From the NCBI GenBank assembly GCA_037447655.1, contig JBBHKE010001556.1, positions 276,224 through 340,223 of the forward strand: DNA of 64,000 nucleotides, written 5' to 3'. This DNA comes from Zygnema cylindricum. Taxonomy: Eukaryota > Streptophyta > Zygnematophyceae > Zygnematales > Zygnemataceae. Made by a program: the position numbers and the translations under genes. This document shows, piece after piece, positions 1 through 10,646 of this stretch. The number at the start of each line of letters is the position of its first letter. The first letter of the stretch is position 1. The notes below the pieces were generated by a model. It was not told where the DNA came from and searched no databases. It worked only from the letters and a program-made list of their open reading frames with translations.

Positions 1-450
1 AACCGCCAAAAGGACCATTTCGGGTAGTTGGCGCCAACACGAGCCGTCCGATTACATTTCCGTTTTTATTCTCGTCCGTCCATTTATGTGGTGCACATAA
101 TGTTTTGTGCCCCTGTGTGTTTTAATCAGTTCTATGTCCAAAGCGTAGTTTTGTTTCGTTAAAAAAAAATTCACCGCTCGTACTCTTTATTACGAATTTG
201 CGCCCCTTTGTAACGATTCTTCTACATCAACTAGATAAGGACAGTGACTAAGTCGCCTAGTAGGGACTCCTTGGGACCGAGGATCAAATCACAGACAGCC
301 CACCCTTGTTGATAAGGAGTACTCCTATTTCCTTCCTTCTCCTTACTCCGTCATTCTGGCTACCAAAGAGGCAGCCATGGACTCTTCCTCTGAGAGGCTC
401 CTACAGCGAGAACATACGAATGTGAATAGAAATTAGTTATCTTTTTCAAC
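1..450 (-). repeat. Truncated LTR remnant of the 1-kb LTR family
   Basis: The order of landmarks matches the right-hand part of the LTRs at 41.8, 56.1 and 62.2 kb: a 'aaccgccaaa' start, a 'ccgtccgatta' segment, a tRNA-like segment with 'gaggatcaaatc' near 290, a 'gccatgg' plus 'cttcctct' block near 375-395, and a 'ttcaaca' end near 450. It is cut by the window start and quite diverged. No polypurine tract follows, so it is probably a decayed solo or truncated LTR. Inference from resemblance only. Confidence 0.4.
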
Positions 451-1917
451 ATTAAACCCTCGTTTACAAAGATTTGATTTCTTTTAGACTATTTTTTTCT
501 GTTTTTTAACCATGACCCATTTTTTTTTTAAACTATGAATAGCAACATGTACAAAAAAATGGTAAAAATGCTAACAATATCATGTTCGTGGGCCATGTCA
601 CATTTCCGAAACAACTCCAATTTTGACTTTGTTGCCAGATATTTTCTGACCATCACAACCATTTCCATGCCTTCTTACCAATAATACGTATAAGATATGG
701 TATGCACGTTTTAGGAATAGGATTCGTACGTACATTTCAAAACATAGGTACATGCTCCAAACCGAGCCAAAGGTAAAAAACCAAACCTATTGTAGAAACC
801 AAACCTACTGCACAAACCAAACCTGCGGTACAAACCAACCTATGGTAAAAACCATAACTACGAGCCCAACCAAAACCTATGTATCAACACCAACAATATG
901 GCAGAAACAAGTCCTACATATGATAAGAACAATGCCTAGAGTATTCTACACTGTTGCATCTTCACATTGGCTTTAGCACATTCATTTCCGCATTTAGCAC
1001 ATCTTTTACTTTCAGGGCCAAATTGTTCATAACTAGAAAACCGATAAGTCCAATAAAGTCCACGCGTCCATAGTAAGGTCGTCCAAAATGTTGTGGAACA
1101 TCAACATTACCAACAGAATCCCTTGAAATAGTAATAATATAGTGAAGAAAAAGTCTTCTTCAAATAGTAGACACAAGAAATCGCCTTAACACAAGGTAGT
1201 GACTTTGGACAATAAGCACCAAATATCTTACCATCCTAAAGACGTGACATCAACATGGGCAATAAAACCACCGACAACGACTCATTCAGCCTTCCTTTTT
1301 GTTTTCGTGACCCACAAGTCAACCTTAACTATAATAAAAAGCATACCATGTGCCATAAACAAACAAAAAATAATGGCTTGTTTTGCTCAAAAGTAGTATA
1401 ACCAATTATTTCTATTCACAACGGAAAGTACTCTCTCCAAACCGTTACCGTTTACAAAAGGCATCGAGAAAGCAAAGAGAGACAAACAACATCTCCACGA
1501 TTTCGGGACATAGGCCTCTACTACAACCCTCTATTATATTCTAAAGAGTAGTAAACTAAGATACACCGCAAAACAATTCATAAACCGATATTTTAAATTC
1601 ACAAACACCCAACTTCCACGTTTAATTGACTATACATTGAGGGCCGATGAAATGAAATGAAAAGAAATGAAATGTCACGTCACGTCACCACTCGTCCAAA
1701 TGACTGGCTCGTTGGAACAAAAGGATCGTTATCCCCAATACTCCTATTGCCAAGAGCTCCAAAACCATCGCTCCAGTCTCTATCAGACCAGCGTGGTGGA
1801 GAATCGCGGGAATAGCGAGACTTCCCACGGCCGAGAAACCGGTGAGAAACTTAGCCGCATCCTCCCAACTGTAATCCCATCAAAGAAGCCAAAGAGGCAG
1901 TGGGTCAACCCAAATGC

Positions 1918-1956
1918 TCCTCCCTCCCTCCCTCCCTCCCTCCCTCCCTCCCTCCC
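1918..1956. repeat. (TCCC)n microsatellite
   Basis: A nearly perfect run of the tetramer tccc, about nine units. It creates spurious Pro/Leu/Ser-rich and Gly/Arg/Glu-rich open frames on the two strands. Confidence 0.9.
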
Positions 1957-3536
1957 AGATTCAGTTTTGAGCGTCATCAAAAGAAATAAAGGATGAAGGT
2001 GAGAAAGGACTTAAGAACGAAGGAAAGGAAGAAAAAACTTAAGAATGTTTGAAGGAAGAAAAAGCAAAAGAAAGTTTGAAGGAAGAAATAAACTTACTCT
2101 TCAGCCCCACCACCGTCCATGCTAATGAAGTCCCCAGACCCTCCTCCAGAAAAGAAAAGACACGGCATTGGAACCAGAACATACATTACAGCTGAAAAAC
2201 ACACAGCAAAAATACTTTTTGATGTACTCAGTATCAGTTGAAGTCATTCCAAGTTAAAATACAAAGTGTCCATTCGAACTATCCTGACTATCAGATATAA
2301 AGTCAGTCAGTGACTTTGACACTCTCGCACTCCGTTCCAAATCAATAATGAAGTCAATTGTTTCATCTATTACAATTGTAAGTACATCACCAATCGCTAT
2401 CAGAGTTACAGAATCAGTAGCATTAACACTTCATTAGAATCAACTACACTAAATTGTGTTCTCCAAGCCACGAAATAAAACAGTATTATTGACACCAATG
2501 TATGATTTTGGGTCAATAAAACTCACACAAATTAGAGTGATTAACTCCAAGCGCGATGGGCAGTGTAATATGGTCTAAACTTTAAGAATGGGCCGACTTG
2601 AACATATTGTTTTAACTTTGTGCTTGCAAATAAGTTTGTCATATATGGAGGACTTTAAAAGAAACTATGCGTCATCTAGCCACGTTCTTCCTTAACAGGC
2701 TTTATTCACCATAGTGGCAAATGAATAGTCAGTTACCAGGACCAAAGTTTCACCGAAATTAATTTATACCTGGCCAGTCTAACTGATGATGGTTGAACGC
2801 GTTCATGTTACAACAACTCAACCGAGTTCTCAATGAAAACCTCAAAAGAAAAAAAAAGGTTACCTGTTAAAAGGGGCCACCAATTGGAATACAACGCACA
2901 TCCCTGCACAGAAAAAACATGACCGGAACATTTAAACTCTTGGATATGAATGCAGGTCTAACAAAGTTACAAAAGAATGCATTGATCATGCAAAAGAAAG
3001 GTATGGCCCAGTTACTATAAATTAACAAAACCAAAAGAGTTTAGAGTTCAGATAATGCTCAAAATATACAATAGTTCAAAACTGGAATGCCATCCACTCT
3101 TCCGATACCTTCTGTTGCGTGCACTAGAGAACACAAAAATTACACAGCATAACATTTCTGCAAGAATAATTTCAAATTTGAAAAGACGTAAATACCTTCT
3201 TCCTCAAGTGAATGAGTTACTCTTACGACTGACAACTTACTTATCAAATGCGAAACTTACTCACCAAAATTTGCAAAAGGATGCCGACTGAAAACAGAAA
3301 CGCCAATCCTGCCAACCTAAACATGCTACGCGCCCAGCACCCCTCCGTTATACTCAGGCCGACTGTCCAAAGCAAGACAAGCCCTAAAAAACACTTAAAA
3401 AACTAGAACTTTCAGGGAAGCAGGCATCAATTTACTTGCACTGCATAAATGAAGAAACGGAAAATTGAGTCCAGAAGTAAAGCCAATGAAGTTCAGATAA
3501 ACTTTCAGCTTCTAACAGGGAAATCATACACGCTCT

Positions 3537-3665
3537 CTAACCGGTGTTACTTGCACAGTAATCACAGTACTTATTGAAAAAACTGACGATTTTGTAAAAA
3601 CACACACATATTTGTGTACGTACGGTGATTCTTGGCTAGTATCGCCAGTCATGACGTAAGTATAA
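3537..3665. repeat. Palindromic MITE-like element (CTGGCCAGTAA family), diverged
   Basis: The left part has 'ggtgttacttgcacagtaat' and the right part 'cggtgattcttggctagtat', roughly inverted copies around an A/T-rich centre. It resembles the clearer copies at 23623-23752 and 26883-27021. Boundaries are approximate. Confidence 0.4.
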
Positions 3666-3886
3666 TTACACAATACTATCACTATCACATGCGTATTTGA
3701 ACGAGTTAATAAGTTCAGTAAGACATACACAGGAGCACATTTTCAGAGTCCCATGAACTGAAACTATAGACTGTCCCGCAACAAATGAACATGCATATTC
3801 CTCTTTTATTTAATCTGTATTCGGAGTTGAGTTAGAATTTTACTATGATCTGAATTAAATAGTTACGGAAAAATTTATACAAGCCC

Positions 3887-4013
3887 TGTAACTGCCATTA
3901 CCAACGAAAGTATATCAGTATATGCACAGAAAACTGTGATTTTGTAAAAAAGGTACATTTTCTTGTACAACTACGGTGAGTACTGGCCAGTAATTACAGT
4001 AATTGCGAACGTT
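3887..4013. repeat. Palindromic MITE-like element (CTGGCCAGTAA family)
   Basis: The right arm reads 'gagtactggccagtaattac', the diagnostic word of this family. The left arm ('gtaactgccattaccaacg') is a weaker inverted match. Boundaries are approximate. Confidence 0.4.
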
Positions 4014-4242
4014 TAAAGCTGAATTGCAAAACAGACAAAATAAAAAAAACAAGTCACTTCTTAAAAAAGGGAAAGCTAGGGGATGACAATCACGGACAAG
4101 GAAAAACAAAATGCAGTCTGGAAAGAGCATCACAGCTTAGTCTCCTAGAGTATTACCTAGGGCTTCCTAGGGTTTTCTACGTTAATTTAGGGTTTTCCAG
4201 AGCTTTCCATGGTTCTGATAGTCTATAATGCTGTAAAATGAA

Positions 4243-4312
4243 ACCCTATCTCTCTCTCCCTCTCTCTATCGCTCCCTCTCTCCCTCTCTCCCTCTCCCTC
4301 TCTCCTTTTCTG
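4243..4312. repeat. CT-rich simple repeat
   Basis: Irregular ctctcc/ctctct run of about 65 bases. The long minus-strand frame across it is a composition artefact. Confidence 0.8.
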
Positions 4313-5107
4313 TAACCCCAAACAACAGCCGAGAACTCCCAAAGTTCATCAGAGCAACCTTCCATCAATAAATACTCACACTGTAACAAAACCGCAAAAA
4401 AATGTCGCAACATCGAATCAGAAAAAGCCATGCAAAAAAACAGTAACAGAAGAAGAGTGTCAGGAAAAACTTCCGTCTTCAAATGCGTACAAGAAACTTA
4501 AGGTAACTTGAAAAGTCTCTCTCCCACATAACAACTAAATTTAGAAAAAGTGACTCTCCCTTGACGAGTAATTGAAATATTTAGAAAATGTTCTTATATC
4601 TCGTTTGACATAAGTATCACGTCGACATACTTGATTGCAATCATCAATTTATGACTCTATTTTTCCGTACAAAATCAACATAATTAAGTGCGACAAGTTT
4701 CTCTCTCTTTGCTGTAAAACACATTTTACTGAATTCATAAATGATGTAACAGAGATTACAGCAAGAAGGTAGGTTTTTCTAGGCATTACCAAACCCTAAA
4801 ACACACCTGAGGTATTCATGTTGCTTTCGCTTTTAAAACTTGTAAAGAAACCCTAAAATGTGTTCCTCATAAATAGTGAATATGGGCTACAATATGCTAA
4901 AACAATCCGTTAAAATGAGATTAAGAAATTCAAGGATGATTTCTAAGAGAGCTTCAGAATATTTCTGCTAATTTAAATTGCAGCTTTGCTCCATGAACCG
5001 CCAAAAAATAGCCCCATCCATGATCTCGTCCAATTTTTTATTTACTTATCAATTATGAAAGTCAGAATGGTAGCCAACTGCTTCAGTTTGGGAAGTTGAA
5101 TCATAGC

Positions 5108-5242
5108 TCAAATGTGCGAAAACAATGGGAAGCGCTATTCGTACTTCCTCGTACTATATGCGTATTGTACCATTAACACCATAGAATACGAGTATAGTAC
5201 GATATCACACATGGCGTTTGCAACTTGTTTTCGCACGGCTGA
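5108..5242. repeat. Short inverted-repeat element (TGTGCGAAAACAA family)
   Basis: The left end 'tcaaatgtgcgaaaacaa' is mirrored by the right end 'cttgttttcgcacggctga', so the ~135-bp segment can fold back on itself. A similar right end occurs at 13040-13065 ('cttgttttcgcacatttga'). No protein is encoded. Confidence 0.5.
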
Positions 5243-5474
5243 ACTGATTTAAACTCGTTGGGGTTCATTCCACCGTTGCGTTACGTCATTTGATGTTCAA
5301 ATTTCTGTGCCTTTCCATTGGCTCGGTTCCGTCGAGAACTACACCGTCTATCGCTATTAGTATTACAGTTTTTTTCGCGGCTTAAAACATCTTTTCACTC
5401 TTGTCGGATTGTGGATCTGACGGTTAGGATTGAAAGATCAGATTTTCACCTTACGATTGGCGGTCTCCATGTAA

Positions 5475-6113
5475 GGGTATGTCCCCATGTGCATAAGTAA
5501 GGGTTTTTTTCTGTCGTTTTACTATAAAACTTAGCGCCGTATTGCTTAAGTTACAGCCGTACGAAGGAATCACAAATTTGTAGAGTACAATTTGCGTCAT
5601 CCTCAAACTTAGGATGTTCGAAAATTTGTCGTTTTGTGTTTTTCGACCCACTTCGACGACAAAAAACCTCATCTTCAACCTTATCTTTAAAACACATGCG
5701 CGATGTGTTTTAAAACTAGGGATTTTCTATAACCAAATAGGAACCTATGTTCGCACGTGCTGTGATTTTCAAAAAAAAACATACGATTTCCAAGGGCAAA
5801 GAAAAGTATAAAATTCCCTATGTTTTGTCCGTTTGGGTTCAACACGACGAAGAGAAGTACACAATTTGTTTGATTTTGTCCGTTTTCTTTCAGTACGTAA
5901 TTTTTTTTGTTGCAGGGGTCTCGAAATTTCGATGCCATTTCACGTCGAGCGAACAGGCGACGCGAAGGCAAAGCGCATCTTCTTCAACCGTGAAACTGAA
6001 CAGGCTGGAAGGCGGTACGTCTACACATAGAGACACTTGAAAACGGGGTCCGACGGATCCGCGCTAAAATACAAAGTAAGTTCACTAAGTTACAAGTACA
6101 TGGGGACATACCC
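5475..6113. mobile_element. Harbinger-like MITE, 639 bp, TAA target duplication
   Basis: The left end GGGTATGTCCCCATGT is perfectly mirrored by ACATGGGGACATACCC at the right end. Each end is flanked by TAA (5472-5474 and 6114-6116). A 3-bp TWA duplication beginning next to G-rich TIRs is the habit of PIF/Harbinger elements. The interior has no transposase, so it is non-autonomous. The right flank continues directly into another MITE, so the insertion is nested at that element's edge. Confidence 0.7.
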
Positions 6114-6710
6114 TAAATAACGCTAATTCAGTCGCTCGAAATATTGACTCTATCGCTTCAAATAGAGTAAATGATTCTAATTTTTTCATTATTATAATTT
6201 AGGTAGGGTTTAATTAGCGTAAAAAAATATAATATAGGTTCGTTTTAAATAGTGTGGAGTACGGATGACGTCCGACCGTGCAAAATTATACTTTTGTAAG
6301 TAAAAAGGTACAAATAATGATTTAATAGAATCGCGCTCGCACGTGAAATCGCAATAAACAAAAAATCAATCACATCGAAAAAAAACTGTTCGCATAACTC
6401 TCGTCCGCCGACTGCATCGTCGTCAGTGTGAACATTAACTGACATTCAGTGCGACAAATATTACTAACGTCATAATGACATCAAAACTATACGGACTGAC
6501 AAATTTTGTACGTCTACGTAATTTAGTGTTTATAATTTCAGCGCAGATAATTATTGCTGACATAACCCAATATAGAGTACTTACATAAATTAGAGTAAAC
6601 ATCCTATGTGAAAAAGTTCTATCACATAAATTAGAGTTCATTACTCTAATTGTTTTTTTTTGTTTTTTTACTCTAATTTTTTCATTACTCTAATTACGAT
6701 TCGCGGTGTA
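6114..6710. mobile_element. TA-flanked MITE family 1, copy A (left end lost)
   Basis: This stretch follows copies B (15579-16238) and C (18915-19536, inverted) base for base over long segments, for example 'gtaagtaaaaaggtacaaat' and 'cgcataactctcgtccgccg'. It ends with the shared terminal repeat 'attacgattcgcggtgta'. Its left TIR is missing where the Harbinger-like element abuts. No coding capacity. Confidence 0.7.
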
Positions 6711-6713
6711 CTG

Positions 6714-7254
6714 TACACCGCCAATCGTTATTAGCGTGGGAGTTTGATTAACGTATAATAATAATCACTGTGGTGTACGCTATTTAAGAATTTGAAAATT
6801 TTGGAAAAAATCATACATTCTAATTGTTTGATTATGGTAATTTGGATCTTTGAAAAAAAAAATATCGGTCGCAAACATGCTTACACTAATATAGGTCTCC
6901 GTACAAAATCTGACAAATCGTACACAAATCGTACATTCACACGGTCGAAACGCGGCTGTCGGACGAATATGTGAGAACGGGATTTTTTACGACCTGGTTT
7001 TTTTTCCTTCTTAGAACGCACATTCTCATGCTTCTGCGGTTACTAAAACTAATTTATTGTAATTTTTAACTTAAAAAGGTACATTTATGTACGGTATGAC
7101 ACTGACCGTACACACTATATTTAAGAGACAACGTACTGAAAATAACCCTAAATAGAATAAAGAAAAAAATAGAATGAACTACACTAATGGAGAATAAAAA
7201 AAAAAAAGCGGGACGGAATTAGTGTACACAACGCTAATAACAATTGGCGGTGTA
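6714..7254. mobile_element. TA-flanked MITE family 2, copy A, 541 bp
   Basis: It begins TACACCGCCAATCGTTATTA and ends with the inverted form 'ctaataacaattggcggtgta'. The interior matches the second copy at 9297-9848, including 'caaatcgtacattcacac' and 'aaaaaggtacatttatgtac'. TA at each outer edge is the likely target duplication. Non-coding. Confidence 0.75.
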
Positions 7255-7390
7255 CAGTACACCGCCCATCGTTATTAGCGCTTTGTCGCGGCCTTTATTA
7301 GCCCAAAATCATAAATTAACGTTACTAAATATAATTAACATGGTGTTAACCATGTTATATTATGTTCATCTTTACTTCAAGTCTATTTTG
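7255..7390. repeat. Start of another MITE (TACACCGCCCATCG end)
   Basis: A fresh copy of the same terminal repeat starts at 7258 ('tacaccgcccatcgttatta'). I could not identify its partner end; the hAT-like element was inserted just downstream. Confidence 0.4.
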
Positions 7391-9066
7391 TAGTGTTGGG
7401 TATCGGGTAAATTCATATCGCGATAATATCGATATTCGATATATCGAGTATCGATCGAGAAGAATCCTCGATATATCGTACCGAGACCAACATAAATTAT
7501 CACGATATATATCGCGATGTATAGTATTTTTTAAATTTAATATTTTTATTTTTTTATATAATATGTTATTTTAGCGAAAAAGTCAAATTGTCTAATACGC
7601 CACGTACGCCGTGATTTTCGTTCCGTGACTTAAAGGGAGACGCAGCAAAATGTAACCGACAAAAAGTACTAATTCTATAATTCTAATGATTACTTATTTG
7701 CGGTATGGTTACACACATAGAAGTCCCATGCGCATAACACGCACGGATTAAACTAACGATTACTACGTAAAGTGCGCATCAAACGATTTCGGAATTTTTA
7801 AAATTCGTACCTTATTTTGACTTTCAGATTTCAAAAAATTTAAATATTCAATACCCTAAAAAACTGAAAAGTTCAACGCACTAGCAGCGAGCGGCGGAAT
7901 TTACGGCGTCCCCAACGGCGGCTTCCTTTTGAAGACGGAGTGTAGGACATATGAAAATACGCGCGCGCAAATGAAACAAAACGGCTCAAGGAAGCAGCCG
8001 TTGGAGACGCCATAAATTTTGTCGCTCGCCGCTCAGAAAAAAATACGCGTGCGAGACGCCTTAAATTCCGCGGCTCGCCGCTCAGAAAAAAATACGCGTG
8101 CGAGACGCCTTAAATTCCGCGGCTCGCCGCTCAGAAAAAAATACGCGTGCGAGACGCCTTAAATTCCGCGGCTCGCCGCTCAGAAAAAAATACGCGTGCG
8201 AGACGCCTTAAATTCCGCGGCTCGCCGCTCAGAAAAAAATAGGCGTGCGAGACGCCTTAAATATCGCGGCTCGCCGCTCAGATAAAAACACGCGTGCGAG
8301 ACGCTTTAAATTCCGCGGCTCGCCGCTCAAAAAAAAATACGCGTGAGCCGCTCAGAAAAAAAATACGCGCGCGCAAATGAAGCAAAAATGCGGCATGCGG
8401 CGGAATTTACGGCGCCTCCAACGGTTAATGTCCGTACATTTTCGTACGAATTTTACGAATTTTACGAAACAAGCGAATACTACGTAGTTTTCGTAAAAAA
8501 TTCCAAATCCGTACGAATTGGACTTCTATGGTTACACAAGGAGGTCTCTGTAATAGTACGGACAATAAAATTTATGTATTACAGAGGCCTCGGGTACATC
8601 AAGTATCGTTTGTAAATAAGTTTTACATACGTGTTCTAATATGAGTGGGTCCACGTAAGCTGACTATCAAATCTAAAAAATCATCAAATATCTGGAAACC
8701 GACCTTTTTCGTCTGGAAAATCGTACTTGCATATGACGTACGTGTACTTCACAAGTGTACCTCATCAATGTACCTCATAGATCTCCTTCAATCTGCTGAC
8801 TTTCAGGAAAAAACCGTATTTCTTTCCGGCAAAGATTTCACAGTCACTTGTCAGAATCCACGTGACTTTGATAACCTGTGAGATTTTTTTTCTTTTTTTT
8901 TCTTTTTAAAGCTTCGATATACTGGCGATACGATATATTGGCGATATATTGGCAATATATCGCAATAATTTGAAATTCGATATATCGAAGAGATATATCG
9001 ATTATCGGGTACCAGAAATTCGATATAGAACGAATATCGGAAAACGGTCCTCGATACCCAACACTA
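7391..9066. mobile_element. hAT-like non-autonomous transposon, 1676 bp, 8-bp target duplication
   Basis: The ends are TAGTGTTGGGTATCG and its exact inverse CGATACCCAACACTA. The flanks are the identical octamer CTATTTTG at 7383-7390 and 9067-9074. An 8-bp duplication with short TIRs is characteristic of hAT elements. Sub-terminal regions are crowded with inverted 'gatatatcg' words, as expected for transposase-binding repeats. No transposase frame is present. The middle carries a 49-bp tandem array (8025-8365). Confidence 0.85.
8025..8365. repeat. 49-bp tandem array inside the hAT-like element
   Basis: About six and a half copies of a 49-bp unit beginning ctcgccgctcagaaaa and containing tacgcgtgcgagacgcc. 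It is GC- and CpG-rich against an AT-rich background. The last two units are more diverged. Confidence 0.9.
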
Positions 9067-9222
9067 CTATTTTGGTACAGAGCGTCCACATGGCATCTCC
9101 CTACAACGTTCAGGGTGTTTCGCATGCAGATTACAATAGCTTTAAGTAGCAGCTACAGTAGCCGCCGGAAATAGCGCGAATATTAATTTGATAGTCCATA
9201 AAATACTGCAATATAACCTAAA

Positions 9223-9290
9223 CTACAGTACAGTACAATACAGTACAGTACAGTACTGAACTGTAATGTACAGTACTGTAATGTTAAATT
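9223..9290. repeat. (CAGTA)n-like low-complexity DNA
   Basis: Repeated acagtacagt words with single-base slips. Similar DNA recurs at 14090-14345, 18865-18915 and near 35750. Confidence 0.7.
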
Positions 9291-9296
9291 TTACTG

Positions 9297-9848
9297 TACA
9301 CCGTGAATCGTTATTCGCGTAAAGGTTTCTTTAGCGTGTAGGAACAATTACCGTTATTTACGCTAATGGAGAATTTGGATTTAAAAAAAAAAAACATACA
9401 TACTGGATATTTAGTTATTTACTTATAGTAATTTGGATTTAAAAAAAAATAAACACCCGCCCCAAACTTGTTTACACTAATATAGGTTCTGTTCAAAATC
9501 TGACAAATTGTACACAAATCGTACGTTCACACAGTCAAAACGCGTTTGCCGGACGAATATGTGAGAACGTGATTTTTGACAGCCCGATTGCTTCCCCTTT
9601 TTAGAGCGCATATTCTCATGCGTCCGTGGTTACTAAAACCCATTAAATATACTTTCTCACTTAAAAAGGTACATTTTTGTACGGTCTGACATCAACCGTA
9701 CAACACTCTATTTCGATGATAAAAATTGGAAAAGAACCCCTAAATGGCGTAAAAGAAAAAAAAGAATAATTTATGCTGTTTAAGAATTTGGGGAAAAAAA
9801 AAGGTACCTTAAATAGCGTCCACTACGCCAATACCGATTCACGGTGTA
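9297..9848. mobile_element. TA-flanked MITE family 2, copy B, 552 bp
   Basis: It begins TACACCGTGAATCGTTATTC and ends 'cgattcacggtgta'. The interior matches 6714-7254. Non-coding. Confidence 0.75.
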
Positions 9849-10646
9849 GTATACAGAATTTCCAATCCCCGCAAGTAGGTCACCCGGCGGAAGCTGTAAG
9901 CCTGTAAGGGTATTATAATCCACTTTAAATAGTGTCGATGCGAACTCAGCATGCACGGCTACAAAGTCGACACACAAATTGGCGTAAGTGCCAGAATTGT
10001 TTCGGACATTAATACACAAAATAGCATTGGTAACTCTAGATTAACGCTTACACTAATTTTTCCTCAGCTGTAATAACGATGGGCGTTCCACAGTAGGACG
10101 TATCCCATTGCGAACAGATTGAGATTTGTCTCGTTGTCGTATATGTAACTTCTTTGGCAAATGCTTTACCGTTTGCGTCCCGACAGCGAACAGATTCCCA
10201 TTTGTTCGCAATGGGAATGTCGCCCTAACCTTTCCAATGGTCAGTTTCAAAATTGCCGAAACCGACCTCGGTTCAAATTGAAATGGATTGAACAAGTAGA
10301 CAGCCATCGACATTTGACTACAGTACTAAAAAGCTATAGGCATCATTGGGCATGATGATATGTTCGCACGCTTAGAACATTAAGCTGTAAAATGCGAAAG
10401 TCTGTCGTTTATAGCTTTACCCCTTCAGTCCACATTATCAACTTGTTAAACCACAGTACTGACAGTACTGTACTTTCGTTATTGCAGTGTCCTCTTTCAA
10501 AATTTTAAAGAGATCGCACATTTGAAATTTCAAATTTGTAATGCTTTAAATGTGAAGGTTTTCCTGACTCCTTTCTCCCAGTCTCTTTCGTTTTCACTCT
10601 CTCCTTTTCTTTGGTTTGGAGACATTGCTTTTCTTCTACTGAGACT
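9849..10646 (+). other. Upstream region of APC8; probable promoter and 5' UTR
   Basis: No coding frame. The last 90 bases are pyrimidine-rich ('tctctttcgttttcactctc'), as in many plant leaders, and lead to the APC8 start codon. The transcription start cannot be fixed by reading. Confidence 0.4.

Larger units (their letters stand above)
451..5107. other. No gene seen; AT-rich noncoding DNA
   Basis: No reading frame here resembles a known protein. Open frames are short and of skewed composition. Contents are simple repeats and two palindromic MITE-like segments listed separately. Around 4140-4210 there is a degenerate run of 'tagggttttc'-like words. Confidence 0.6.

Noticed and set aside
3055-3291. 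78-residue plus-strand frame
   Set aside because: Ordinary composition but no recognisable motif, splice context or neighbours. Too short to support.
8025-8365. CRISPR-like array
   Set aside because: The 49-bp units are directly adjacent with no unique spacers, and the genome is eukaryotic. It is an ordinary tandem array.
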